NCBI GenBank assembly: GCA_015680685.1
Contig: MNCI01028444.1
Span: 216,877 to 280,876, forward strand
Direction: 5' to 3'
DNA: 64,000 nt
DNA from: Gnetum montanum
Lineage: Eukaryota > Streptophyta > Gnetopsida > Gnetales > Gnetaceae
The position numbers were made by a program, and so were the translations under genes. Under the pieces are notes generated by a model. That model searched no databases and was not told the DNA's origin. It saw only the letters and a list, made by a program, of their open reading frames with translations. Position 1 is the first letter of the stretch. Each line of letters begins with the position of its first letter. Positions 1-11,147 of the stretch are shown in pieces.

Positions 1-312
1 CTCTTGATGTTGATCTCTCTTGTGTTGTGTTTTAATGGAATGGTAGTCCTAATAGTCATAGTCATGCACAACATACTCTTCTTGAAAATTGTGAATGCCT
101 AACTTCTTAAGAGTTCAAAGCAGCATCACAAGCATAGATCGATCAAGGGGCATTACAATGTTTCCCTCCATATCATGCCATCATAGTTGCTCATCCTGAT
201 GTAGGATGAAGGTGAAGTCAGGAACTCACTCATGTGGATGAGTATATACCACTTTGCACTCCTATGGGACCAGTGGTTTGACATCGTCATGCCTATGAGA
301 AGAAGAAGACAT
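1..312 (-). pseudogene. N-terminal part of an Athila-type gag, decayed copy cut by window edge
   Basis: Read on the minus strand from an ATG at 312, the product starts MSSSSH and later has VVYTHPHE, then DFTFILHQDEQL, then GNIVMP and DYHS. The same blocks appear in the same order in the 248-residue frame at 59568-60314 (VVYTHHDEY, NFTFILHQDEQL, GNIVLP, DYHP), so this is a second copy of the same protein. At least five in-frame stops (TAG and TGA) break it. It lies about 130 bases downstream of a primer-binding site and LTR on the same strand, the place expected for the start of gag. The domain is not one I recognise; its role at the N-terminus of gag is inferred from position. The rest lies outside the window. 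Confidence 0.75.
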
Positions 313-445
313 TTTGCAAAATAATTAAATTTATCAGTGTGCTTTGTAATTATATGTCATGTGAGAGTGATGTTGACCTTGGGTTTGTCCAACAATATTA
401 ATAATATTCACTAATCCTAAATAGATTACATTTTAACAAATAAAG

Positions 446-463
446 TTCCCAATAATGATGCCA
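446..463 (-). other. Primer-binding site, tRNA-Asp type (Athila-like)
   Basis: The minus strand reads TGGCATCATTATTGGGAA, a decayed form of TGGCGCCGTTGCCGGGGA, which is complementary to the 3' end of plant tRNA-Asp and is typical of Athila elements. It sits four bases inside the LTR end. Confidence 0.75.
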
Positions 464-467
464 ATGA

Positions 468-1361
468 TGAGCTATTAAGGTACCCCTATACCCAACCATA
501 TGAATCACGAAGCATTCACATGTGATTTAGTGGAATTCTGCAGACTTTATAGTTTCTAGTACACTAGTCTACTAGGAAGTAAACCTTGCCCTAAGGTCAT
601 TTATTATCTTCCCAATTACACTTTTGATGTACAAAGGTATGATTAAGTGTAATTGAGGCATATGATTTTTATTTTTTTATGTTTTATGTCCTTTGATGCT
701 TAGAGTAGAGAGATGGAATAATTTAACAACTAATCTAATTTAACCACTTAACTAGTCTCTAACTAATCCTAACATAAGCATACAATCCCACTTTCCATAA
801 ACATCCTAAATCCATGTATCCACTAATGGGTTACCAAGCACTACGCTATTGGACACACCAAGCAATAACGCTACTGGGATTACCAAGCGAATATGTGTTT
901 ATGCTAGAAGCAGTGGTACTTATGTATTTAACCTATTTAGCTTATCTTACTTAATCACTTAATTAGCTTACTTACTAAGAAACATTAAACAAATAGTTGA
1001 AAACACTCAATGTAAGAATAAAACATTGAAACTATCCAAAATGTTGCAAGGTTTATCAAGAAGCTCATCTTTATCGCCATACACACTAGTATGGTTCAGG
1101 TATAATAGTGCTCAAATAAAGATTCATACACTCAATAACTCTTGCTACTGGCACACAAGAAAATATTCTAACTTTCAAATAAAAAAATTGTAAGAGCTCT
1201 ACTACTACTATGACTTGAATTTTGCATAAACATGGCTTAGAGCTCATATTTATAGTTTTTGCTATAGTACTACATCAACATGGCCCCATTGATAGGGCAA
1301 CACCATGTAAATAGGGCTCCATCAATGAGGGCCCTTCAACACAACACTTTGACACTCATCA
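468..1361 (-). repeat. 5' LTR of minus-strand Athila-type element
   Basis: On the minus strand it starts TGATGAGTG and ends AGCTCA just before the PBS. Like sister LTRs it contains a TATA box (CTATAAATATG, near 1243-1252), a tract with 'cttggtaatcccagtagcg'-like wording (near 840-890), and an end block 'catatggttgggtatagg'. Upstream of the TATA box is a run of repeated ATCAATGGGGCC / CATTGATGGAGCCC words (about 1275-1335), comparable to the palindrome arrays in related LTRs. Confidence 0.75.
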
Positions 1362-2130
1362 ATATGCTAGTAATTAAGTTAAGCTCATGATCACTATCTT
1401 CCCATTTCAAACCATTAAAGTCTGAGTGTATGGTTTAGCTTATAGTAAGGCATATGTTAAATGATGTTATAAGACCAGTTATGCTCCTAAGTGTACACAT
1501 AGTGAAAGTAGAGTGAAACATTAAATCTAACTAATAATGGAAATGTAAATCAATTCTAGCCTACAGTGATGAGTATCCATTTCTGATTCACCATGCATGC
1601 CTTGGGCTCATGTAACCATTACTAGATTGCCAAGTGAGTTCACTACTAAGCGAATCAAGTGAAACCACTACCGAGACTACCAAATGATTACACTTAAGTG
1701 CTTGAAATCAATCATACTCATTCCAATTTAATAACATGCAAGTAAAAATAATGTTCTTGAATAGTAAAGTATTAAGCTAGTAAACTAGTAGAAATTATGC
1801 TAAGTAAAAGTATAAACTAAGGAAATGCTACAATGATGGAAAATAGTCTCAATCTTTATTGTCATCACAACTTGTGCCTAAGTACAACTTGCTTGAATAA
1901 AGACACCATTCAACTATGATACATCACATTGTGGGCATTCACTCTTCATATCATTATGTAAAAAAACAAATTGCAAGAGTTTCACTAAGGGTACTAAATG
2001 AAAATTCATTAGATCGTGTGCCCAAGTATCATATTTCTAGGGGTGCACACATTTTGAGACATCGTATCAACAATGATGTAGCATGAGAAGCCACATTGTA
2101 TTAACAACATCATTCCTATGATGTCGTAAT
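1362..2130 (-). repeat. Second, truncated Athila-family LTR directly abutting the first
   Basis: The minus strand shows LTR landmarks a second time: 'ggaatgagtatgattgattt', 'caagcacttaagtgtaatca', 'ggatactcatcactgtaggc' and 'actataagctaaaccatac'. They are in the order seen at 52730-53040 and 58990-59290. About the last 100 bases of the LTR are missing where the neighbouring LTR begins. The outer edge near 2130 is approximate. Confidence 0.6.
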
Positions 2131-2482
2131 ACAACAAAATTTGGATTTACCATCCTTAGAGAGCTAAGATGCATTTCTACTATAATACATGTAGTCCTGG
2201 GCTCTACTTTGAAGAGAAGGGTAGTGGCTAGAGCTAGGGAGGCATAGTTTTCCCAACAACATTATATATTCTTATGATGAGCTTCATAAAGGAATTAGGA
2301 TCATGTAGTTCTATCAGAAATGATTAAGATAGCATGGAACCCATGAGAATCTCCAAACTCCTTTGGCCCTTGTTAAAAAGGAAAACAAAATTTGATTTAT
2401 CAATAAGGCATGTTTTTCTATATCTTTAGGTGTAAATTATTTTAGGATTCCAACAACCACCCTTTCTTTCCCCACCTTCCAT
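2131..2482. other. AT-rich spacer, no gene seen
   Basis: No coding stretch, element end or RNA gene could be recognised here. Confidence 0.5.
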
Positions 2483-2581
2483 GAGTAACCCCAAGGAAGT
2501 TAGAAGGGTGGGGGTAGGATGTGTGTAACCCCAAGGAAGTTAGAAGGGTGAGTAACCCCAAGGAAGTTAGAAGGGTGGGGG

Positions 2582-2613
<32 letters not shown>
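2483..2613. repeat. Minisatellite of three units followed by a (TG)n microsatellite
   Basis: The unit 'gtaaccccaaggaagttaga' plus 'agggtg' occurs three times (about 2485-2510, 2525-2550, 2552-2577). It is followed by about 15 TG repeats (2583-2613). Confidence 0.9.
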
Positions 2614-2614
<1 letters not shown>

Positions 2615-2751
2615 GAACCCTTGATAACCTTTGATAGTTTAATAGGAAGTATTAAACATTACACGCACCTTTGAGTATACAACCTGTGAACTCATATTTT
2701 TTGTATGAAATAAACACAACAATTTATGTAAATTAGGTTTGTGTGCCAATG

Positions 2752-2825
2752 ATTTTTGGTTCAAGTGGTTAGTTCATTATTTTAATGTATAAGAGATTGC
2801 TAGTTTAAATCATACTATATTCCTT
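2752..2825 (+). repeat. tRNA-derived SINE-like fragment
   Basis: A box A-like GGTTCAAGTGGTT (2758-2770) is followed about 28 bases later by a box B-like GCTAGTTTAAATC (2799-2811), the layout of a tRNA-type internal promoter. The cloverleaf is decayed. Downstream sequence near 2952-3010 resembles 10958-11015, which lies beside a second such fragment; this suggests one repeat family. Confidence 0.4.
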
Positions 2826-3010
2826 TATAGTTCTTCTAATGTATCATGTTGGTTATATGTTTTGGGGATGCATATATAATTTATTTATTTTAATTTTTAG
2901 TTTAGGCCTTAGATTTGTAGCTTGATATTTCACATAATTAATGATAGGTAGGTGTTGGAACCTGGAATGATTCAAACATAGTTACACCTAAAGATATATA
3001 GTTCACATCC

Positions 3011-3604
3011 TATTTTTGAATGTTAAGTTAAACGTTAGATATTTGTAAAATTTTACATTATTCATAAAAAAGTGATATAAAAAGTGCAAAAGAAAATGAA
3101 AAGAATGCTTTATTAATGTGCAAATAATGTATCTAGGTCATGCTCTAAGAGTTTCTTGAGGTTGTCTTCCTTTGGTATCCTTAAAGAAAATCTAGCACTA
3201 TTACCACAATTAGTCTTTTACCTAGCCAAAAGGGATGATGAGTCACCTTCTTATGTCGCTTCACCTAGCACTAGTCACTTACCTCTACTGATTTTGTAAC
3301 TCCATGTTGTCATGAACTCTAATTCCTAGGTATAAATACCTTAGGTGAAATCCCCAAAGGTCACCTTAAGAGACATGCCCATTATTATAACATGTCCTTT
3401 GGGTGTTATTATAAAAATTACATCATTTTTTACAAAATGAATCCATTTAGGAATGGGGACATCATGGTAAGTACAACCCAAGATATATAGTCTGATTAGA
3501 ACAATATAACTCAACATTTCCCACAAAAATTAAGCCCATGACATGGAGCTTTCAAATCAAGAGTCTTATCTCTAGGCTAGCACATTATTGTTACATAAAA
3601 CTTT
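3011..3604. other. AT-rich spacer, little recognisable
   Basis: No convincing gene. Around 3535-3600 the minus strand weakly resembles the SINE-like units at 10870-11092 ('gataagactcttgatttgaa'). Confidence 0.4.
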
Positions 3605-3866
3605 TATAATTTAGCATTTATCATCATCATCATCTTAGCCTTTTCCTAACAAAATGGAATTTGCTACATGAGTTATTTTTCACTATTTTCCTTTATGAAA
3701 AGCTAGATCCTTGTTTAATTGTAATTTCATAAAATCATCTTCAATCATTTTTTTCATGTCTCCTTTGGTCTTCCTTTCAATGGCTTTTCTGCAATACTGA
3801 TGTAGCAACCTTTGTTTATAGACTCATTGTCTCATCTTCTTTGACCAAACAATCTAAGCTACCATT
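3605..3866 (-). pseudogene. LINE (non-LTR retrotransposon) 3' end, C-terminal half
   Basis: On the minus strand the product reads LRLFGQ, then SINKGCYISIAEKPLKGRPK, then a block with TWKKMIEDDF and KLQLNKDLAFHKGK, then KITHVANS. This is the C-terminal region usual in plant LINE reverse-transcriptase ORFs (typically LRWFGHV ... GRPKKTW ... D.AEWR ... IHVADP). It ends in a (GAT)n tail near 3615, a common LINE end. Stops and shifts break it. It is the continuation of the fragment at 10655-10862; element A1 lies between the two halves. Confidence 0.75.
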
Positions 3867-4870
3867 TAATGAGATGTGATATGTTAGGTACCTTCATCAA
3901 TGCATCCCCATCAACACATCTTAGATGCATCAATGCATATGTATGGATGAAAATGTGTAGATGCATGAACGGGTAATGCATCCTAGATGTGTTGACATAG
4001 CCTCACCGACACAACCTTGTCGATGCATCCCTATCGATGTATCCTCATCAATGCATCCCTTTCAATATAGTTAAATGCGTTAACACATCTCTGTCAATGA
4101 AATGCTTGTATTTGCCTATAAATATGTGAACAATTACAACATATTTGACACCTTTTGGTCATTCTAGTAGGTAGACTCTTGCAATTTTATTTCGTGATCT
4201 TACCAAACAATTAGTGAGCACTCATAGTGTGAATTTAAGCTAGTTGTATGACATCTTATTCAAGTGTTATTGTACCTAGACACATTCCATGAATGATAAT
4301 AAGATTGAGATTGATTCATATTCATTATAACACTTTGACTTAGAATAGATTTACTTTCAATGCAATTTACTTTTCATGTACTTAGTTAATATTTACATTT
4401 CCATGCACATTAATCAATCGGTGGAATGAGTGTGACCAATTACAAGCATAAACATGTATTTGCTTGGTAATCCCAACAATGTTATTGCTTGGTTCGCTCA
4501 ATAGCATAACACTTAGTAATCCCAAAAGTGGATACGTGAGTCTAGGACGTGTACAAGAAGCTGAGAATAGACACTCATTGTCCTTAGGCTAGCTTAGAAT
4601 TTATCTTCCTGTTATTACTTAGATTAAATAATTAATTTTTATGTTATTGTTAAGGTTAGTTTAAGGTCCCAAAAACATCATAATCATATGCCTCACTTTG
4701 GACTAAACCAATCATGATAAAACTACCACTACTTCAAGTGAGAAGACAATAACCTATAATCAATGCTTAACAATCTAGATACCACACTAGTCCCATTCAT
4801 AGAATTTGATTGGATTACATATGAACACTTGTGATATGTATGGTTAGGTGTAGGAACTACCCACCGCTCA
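3867..4870 (+). repeat. 5' LTR of A1, with palindrome array and TATA promoter
   Basis: It aligns to 9715-10649 along its whole length. The U3 part (3893-4100) holds about ten copies of words built on GATGCATC or CATCAATGCAT, followed by TATAAATA at 4117-4124. Near the end is the family landmark 'ggttaggtgtaggaactacc'. The first bases are TAATGAG, against TGATGAG in the sister LTR, so the terminal G is mutated. Confidence 0.85.
4117..4124 (+). promoter_or_regulatory. LTR TATA box
   Basis: TATAAATA within CCTATAAATATG, about 250 bases into the LTR and just after the GATGCATC array. The same context is present at the equivalent place in the other Athila-type LTRs. Confidence 0.7.
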
Positions 4871-4874
4871 TAAT

Positions 4875-4892
4875 TGGCACCATTGTTGGGGA
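4875..4892 (+). other. Primer-binding site of A1 (tRNA-Asp type)
   Basis: TGGCACCATTGTTGGGGA, four bases past the LTR end, differs from the Athila PBS TGGCGCCGTTGCCGGGGA by C-to-T and G-to-A changes. Confidence 0.85.
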
Positions 4893-5005
4893 TGGTGCTA
4901 GTTATTTAGATTAGTTATATTATAAATTATCACTATAAAAGTATTAATGATTTATCTTTTTGAAAATACTAATATTTTAAGTCTCACACATTATTAATTC
5001 AAAAT

Positions 5006-7480
5006 ATGTCTCCTTCACATAGAATCGATATCCCATCACATGATGAGAACACCAGTAGGAAAAATGGTTGGACCTATATTAAAGAGAATTGGAGTGAATT
5101 ACTAAATGTAGGGGTCTCATATGCTTATTTAGGCCCTTACTACATTCAAAGACTATGTTCAACTCATGCAGATAATCCTAGAGGAGATGGAATAAGTTCT
5201 AGAATAAGAAGGACCTCAAAGCCTAGGACCTCCTCCAAACCTAGAACAAAAAAATCAAAGGACAATAGGGAAAGATATGAAAGCCATGGTGATTCTCCCA
5301 CTTCTTCATCTTCAACTTATAGTTTTGATAAAGATGAATGTAGGTATAGAGATAGAGCTCCACTAAAGGGTCAAGATGAAGATAGAAATATAAATCAAAG
5401 ACAAGATGAAAGACATCAAAGTAAGCATAGAAGAGACCATCACTATTAGATAAATAAAAATAGAGATTATCACCATGACATGTCTAATAAAGGTGAACCC
5501 TTGTTGGCTACTAGAAGCATGATATAGATAAGGGAGGTAGTTAGAATATTGCATAGGCATCAAAGGGAAAGTCATATCAAATAGCTTGATATGAATAACA
5601 TTCTGAAATTTAAGGGAGGCTATAATTTTAATCCCCTACATCATTTACAAGTCTTCCATGATGCCTATGCCTTACAAAATATTAAAAGTAAGTAGCAAAG
5701 CTTAAGCTCTTTCCTAGGACACTAATAGAAGATGCTAAAACTTGGTATAGATCATTGGAACTAAATTCTATCCACTGGTGGTCAACAATCTTGAGCTCTT
5801 CAATGAAAAATACCAAACCTATGAAAGAGTGTCCAATATAACAAAAAAAATCCAAGGATGAAAGTAAGAAAACCATGAATCCTTGGATGTAGCCTATGAC
5901 AAATACTATTCTCTACTACATAGATGTCCAGGTCATGGTTTTTCTCAAAGAGAGCAGCTTATCCACATCATAGATGGGTTTTGTAACAAAACAAGGGAGA
6001 TCCTTGGGATCTATGCCCAAGGATGATCATTAGAATTGAGACCCCATCAAATACAAAGGCTAGTTGAATAGGTGGAAAAAGAAGAAGGTGAGCTATATAA
6101 AAGGGAGAGTGTAGAGGCATATAACTGAGATCTAACTCTTTACAAAAAAGAGATCCATATTTATGAATAGGAAAAAGAGGTAGCTCTTGATGAGTTTATC
6201 TCACACAAAACCTTGTTAATACAAAAGTTTATCATTGAGATTAAAGCAAGGGTAGATAAGTTATGGAAGTTTATGAATGAAAAATTTACAATCAACTAGA
6301 AAATCATAGAGGAGAAGGTAAAGTAAAAAGGATTAAGCAATCAAAACAAGAAGAGGAAAAAGAGCAAAGAAATAGGTAATGACACTTATTGGCAAAAAGG
6401 GAAATTAGTTGTAGTAGAAGAGGTTACATACTCAAATACAAAGGAGGGTGATGGATGTGACATCTATCAATATGAACATCCAAAGGGCTATTACCCAATT
6501 ATGTTACATCTATAAGAGTTTGGAGCTTTTGCTTTGAATTCCAAGTTTGTAAAAAAGCAAATTCCTAAGAGATTACCTCACTTACAACGTAAATATAGAC
6601 AATTCTACAACCAACAGTACTATCTCAGTGGGACTTCTTATCAACCTTAAAACTACTATCAACCATAGTAGCAACACCCACAGTTGTGGGGGATGCCATC
6701 AATAGCCTAGCAATATCCTTATTACCAACCAGAACCTTGTGGATACTATATTCAACAACTTGTTTCTCCAAATGGTTCTACTTTCTCTACCTCAAATCAC
6801 TACTAATCATCTTCTTAATATCATCAACCCATAACATCTTCTACGGAATTACCATCTTGTACCTCTTATCCTCCATCACATCCTCAATGCTCTCATACTT
6901 CCCTCCAAGATATGTCACCACCAACATCGTAGGAAGGATTGACATCAATACCTCAATAGAAGAATGCCACTTGTACTATGAACATACAAGTAAATGATCA
7001 TGTTAGTAGATCTCAGCAAAAGTCATGAAAATGTCCTTTCTTTAGAACAATTTCCACACATGTGAATAAAATTAGTAAACCTACTAGCTCATCAGAACTA
7101 GCACAAGGACAATCTAGTGCAACCCCCATCCTCACAAAAATAATGTCTCCTAATCCTACACAAAATCCAACAACCATTACCACTCTAACACAAACCATAA
7201 AAGATGAACCTATCATTGTGGAGAGACAAAAAATTTCATGCATTACTAATAATGAGAAAGGATGTAATTATGAGTTGAAAGTTCAAAGTGTTAACACGAT
7301 CCCTATACTGACCCACAAAAAACTTAAGGAACAAGTGTGTGTGCAAAACCAAGTCTACGCAATAGCCACTAAATAAAAAGACACCCAGTGACTCAAAAAT
7401 GAGAATAAAAAACCCTTCAAAAGATGCATGGAAAAATCCAACCCACTTATTAGTTCTTTTCCTAAGAAAATGAACCAAAC
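5006..7480 (+). pseudogene. gag: A1 gag polyprotein, decayed
   Basis: The frame opens at ATG 5006 (MSPSH) and runs 147 codons to a TAG. It continues through stops and shifts to about 7480. The first part is basic, serine-rich and charged (RERYESHGDSPTSSSS). From about 5480 comes the gag core: GEPLLATRSM, LDMNNILKF, LQVFHDAYALQNI, FPRTLIEDAKTWYRSLE. The WYRSL block matches Retrotrans_gag proteins and the frames at 53475 and 62640. Around 6455 is CDIYQYEHPKGYYPI, the family motif in place of an ordinary zinc knuckle. From 6620 a tail rich in Pro, Ser and Gln follows (YYIQQLVSPN). Stops mostly replace Gln or Arg codons of the sister copies. Gag would package the RNA; this copy cannot encode a full protein. 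Confidence 0.8.
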
Positions 7481-9714
7481 AAAGAACTTAGAGAATAACA
7501 TCTTATTTTCTTAAAGCAAAATTGTTAAAAAAGGGGACATCTTATTAACTTAGAGAAGAACTTAATTAGTTTTACAATTTTTATCATTTTCTTATTTCTT
7601 CAAAAATTTTCCAATTCTTAATATGTATGCTATTTCTTATTATTTTTCTTTTCTTTATAATTTTCTCTTTTCTTAAGTCATTTCATTTATGTTTTATGAA
7701 TGTATACTATTTTTTTGTTAATAATATTACCAATCATGATGCAGAAGTTGACACCATGTATTAGGCCTTTGTTCTATGCTATGAAGTCAGTTAGGTGAAT
7801 AATTGTGTAATGCAATGAGACCACATCATCCATTCTTCCAGTTTCTTTAAATACGAGATCTTTATCATGAAAATGATATGGTTCTTCTCACACAAAACTA
7901 AAAATTAACTACTAATCATTATGCCTTGAAGAAATAGGAAAAGACCAAGTGGGAATGGCAAAGGGTGTGACCTCAAGGAGATTTGTTGGGTTATCTTTTT
8001 GACTTCCTTCTTGTGGTCTATGACTCCTCATGGAATGTACCATCACTTCTATTGGCAACCATAACAAGAAGAATGTCTTTGCATGATGTGGTTCTCATTA
8101 AAAAAAAGGGAAAGAAGAAAAAGGAAAAAAATGAAAGAAAAAGAGAAAAACCAAAAACAAAAAAAATAAAAATAATAAGAATGGAAATTCAAAGCACATC
8201 CTTAGACATAATAATGAGCTACAAGCATTTGTTATGGGGCTTAAAAGACATGTTACCCATGCTTGAAGGCACCCCTCTAACTAAGGCACTTTCCTCCTTC
8301 CTTCTTCTCTTTTTTGTTCTTTTTGAAGTGATGTTCATTCTATGTAGTTGTTATGGACTCATGATGGTACGCAAGAAGGAACACATCAATGCAAGGCCAC
8401 TATGAATGGTATGGACTTGGTTTGAAACTTAGACAAATATGTATGATGGTTATTTTAATCACAATTAATATAAGAACCTATTGCAGACATGGTTAAGTAC
8501 CTTATGTTCCAATCCCTTCTCATCCCATTATTCATCTCACTACTGCATGCAATTATGTGCCTAACAATTTTGTATAGCATACTGCAAGATACTAACCAAG
8601 GTAGTTGTGCATTATTTGAAACAAAGACATGATCTACATTTAACTTCTAAGGTGTCCATGGATATCTATAGAAGTGGTTTTTCAAGGGCATTATGACAGG
8701 AGCCTACTTTAGGGAGGACCCACTTGCATAACTTTTGTGAATCATGGCTTTGAACTAAACCTCACATCTTCAAGATCATTCATTACTTCTTTGAATTTAT
8801 GCACGATTCTACAATCAACTTCTCATCAATTTCAAGTTGTCTATAAATCTTTTACATTAAAATTTCCTTTAAATTGAAAATTTCTTGGCCATCTTATGAA
8901 CCAAACCTTTGGTTTTAATTGTTTGAAAACATGTGTGCTTCTAAAGTTAAGCTCATTTATCGTGGGGGGATTAAGAATGTACTTTTTGAAATTTTTCTAA
9001 CACCTCATTTTCAAACATTATGGTAATTAATAGTAAAAATAATCAAAATAACTTAAATAAATTGATGATTTTAGTTACCTTAGAGCCTTGGAAAACATTA
9101 TTATGAAAGCATCTTAAACTTACATATTAAATTTTTTTCAAATTTTGAGCTAACTAAGGATTTAGAAAGGGTTAATCATTAATGAAAAATTATCAAAACT
9201 AATGTTGATTCTTTGGTGATTTTAGATGATGCCAAATGAAATCCCTAACATTGAAGGTCTTCTAAAAAGCAAAGGAAACAAACCCAAGAGAAGAACAACA
9301 AAGGATATGCTCATGGATAAATAGTAGCACATACAAGGATTAAAGCTCAAACATCACATATTTGCTAAACCCATGGGATGATGAGAAGAAATTTTAGTCC
9401 ACCCCTCAAAAATGTTCTACATAGAAGAGAATCATCAACATAACAATCAAGGTTGGAAAGTTTTCCACTGCTAGCAACAACAAGAAGAATCATATTTAGT
9501 AGACTTTTAAAGACCTCTACAATTTTGCAAACTTTGATGTCTGTCCAATCTTTTCATCATTTTGTAATACATCCACTTGAATAAAATTTTGTAATGTGGA
9601 CTCTAATTTTATAATGATAGCCAATCTAGTCTTAGTTACCCCAAAATTTTTGTAATGAAACTTTATCCATTTATATATAACTAGAGGATAAAGTTTTAGT
9701 TAGTCATGAGGGTA
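7481..9714 (+). other. Non-coding interior of A1 shared with a sister element
   Basis: No pol domain was found. Blocks near 7725-7985 ('gttctatgctatgaagtc', 'gggaatggcaaagggtgtga', 'ggagatttgttgg') recur in order at 55440-55670, and 8500-8560 ('ttccaatcccttctcatccc') recurs at 56110-56170. Conserved non-coding spacing suggests RNA-level signals or simply common ancestry. At 9226 'gattttag' precedes ATGATGCC, like the acceptor-type 'gattatag' before ATGGCC at 56637. The rest of the interval has no recognisable content apart from A/T-rich and lysine-codon-rich stretches (8100-8180). Confidence 0.6.
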
Positions 9715-10649
9715 TGATGAGACATGATATGTTAAGTTGCTTCATTGATGCATCCTCATCAACACATCTTAAATGCATTAATGCATATGTATGGATGAAA
9801 ACGTGTAGATGCATTAATGGGCAATGCATCTCTAATGTGTTGATGAAGCTAAATGCATTAATGCATCTCCATCAATGCAATACTTGTATTTTCCTATAAA
9901 TATGCGAGCATCTGCCATGTATTAGGCACCTTTTGGTCACTCTAGTAGCTAGACTCTTGTAGTTTTATTTCTTAATCTTAGCAAACAATTAAGGAGTGCT
10001 CGCAATGTGAATTTGAGTCAATTGTACAATATCTTATTTGAGTAGCATTGTACCTAAACACATTCCATGAACAGCAATAAGATCAAGATTTATTCATATT
10101 CATTGTAGCACTTTCATTTAGAATAGATTTACTTTCAATGAAATTTACTTTTCATGTACTTAGTTAATATTTACATTTCCATGCACATTAATAAATTGGC
10201 AAAGTGAGCACAACTAGTTTTTAGCATAAACACATATTCGCTTAGTAATTCTATCATTGTTATTGCTTAGTTTGTCTAGTAGCATAACACTTGGTAATCC
10301 CAGTAGTGGGTATGTGAGTTTGGGATATGTATGGCAAGCTAGGAACAAACACTCATTGTCCTTAGGCTAGTTTAGAATTTATCTTCATGTTATTATTAGA
10401 TTAAATAATTAATTTCTATGTAATTGTTAAGGTTAATTTAAGGCCCCAACAATATCATAATCATATGCCTCACTTTGGACTAAACCATACATGAAAAAAC
10501 TATCACTAGTCCAAATGAGAAGACAACAACCTATAATCAATGCTTACATTCTAGATACCACTATAGTCCCATCCACTAAATTCGATCAGATTGCACATGA
10601 ATGCTTGTAATTCATATGGTTGGATGTAGGGACTACCTACAACTTTTCA
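9715..10649 (+). repeat. 3' LTR of A1
   Basis: It begins TGATGAGACATG and ends TTTTCA. It has a shorter GATGCATC-type array (9745-9880) and TATAAATA in 'cctataaatatg' near 9893. The CCATT target duplication follows at once. Confidence 0.85.
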
Positions 10650-10654
10650 CCATT

Positions 10655-10862
10655 CTATTAGCTTATTTGAAATAGAAGCCACTTCAAGTCTTCCTCTAAT
10701 GTCTATAGTATGTAGTTTATCTCTACTAGTAATATTCAACATCCATTGAAGCATTCACATTTATGCCATACTAATTTATTGTTCATACATATTTTGTACT
10801 ACCCAACATTCTACACCATATAAGATAGTAGACCTAATTACTATCCTGTAAGATAGCATTTT
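10655..10862 (-). pseudogene. LINE C-terminal fragment, upstream half
   Basis: The minus strand reads ILYGVECWV, then MLQWMLNITSRDKL, then IRGRLEVASISNKLIEW. This is the stretch after the RT domain in plant LINE ORFs (usual form ILYGAECWA ... RMLRWMCG.TR.D.I.N..IR). It stops exactly at the A1 target duplication and continues at 3866 on the minus strand (LRLFG). Several stops replace Gln and Arg codons. Confidence 0.8.
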
Positions 10863-10869
10863 ATAACTC

Positions 10870-11092
10870 AACACTACCCACTAGAATCGAACCTATGCCT
10901 TAAGAGTTTCTAAATCAATAGTCTTATCAAAATTAAGAATTAGTGATAGGTGGGGGGTGTTGAAACCTGAAATAAGTGAAACATAGCTATACCCCAAGAT
11001 TTATAAAAGTTTATAACTTAGTGCTACCTAAGAGAATTGAACCTATGACCTAGGTTACTAAACCAAGACCTGTACCACTTGGCTATCACCTC
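10870..11092 (-). repeat. Two tandem tRNA-derived SINE-like units
   Basis: On the minus strand, the unit at 11020-11092 has box A TAGCCAAGTGG (11075-11085) and box B GGTTCAATTCTC (11032-11043) about 32 bases apart. The unit at 10870-10945 has box B GGTTCGATTCTA and the same following text ('gtgggtagtgttgagttata'), but a weak box A. This is the pattern of a tRNA-related SINE head. Neither folds into a functional tRNA by eye. Confidence 0.5.
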
Positions 11093-11147
11093 AAGAATGA
11101 TTAATAGGTGACACAAGGAGTTAGCTCATTATCTTATTGTTGGATGA

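Larger units (their letters stand above)
3867..10649 (+). mobile_element. A1: complete gag-only Athila-type LTR retrotransposon (TR-GAG/LARD-like)
   Basis: The element has two LTRs of about 1.0 and 0.94 kb, an Athila-type PBS (tRNA-Asp), a decayed gag and about 2.2 kb of non-coding interior. No reverse transcriptase, RNase H or integrase was seen in any frame. Five-base target duplications CCATT flank it (3862-3866 and 10650-10654). Taking it out rejoins a LINE reading frame (IEW then LRLFG on the minus strand), which confirms both boundaries. With gag but no pol it must have been moved by enzymes of another element. The related element at 52278-57170 shares the same non-coding interior. Confidence 0.85.

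Noticed and set aside
7983-8405. 140-codon open frame with a Lys-rich middle
   Set aside because: It lies in A1 non-coding interior. The matching region of A2 has no such frame, and the Lys run comes from an A-rich tract.
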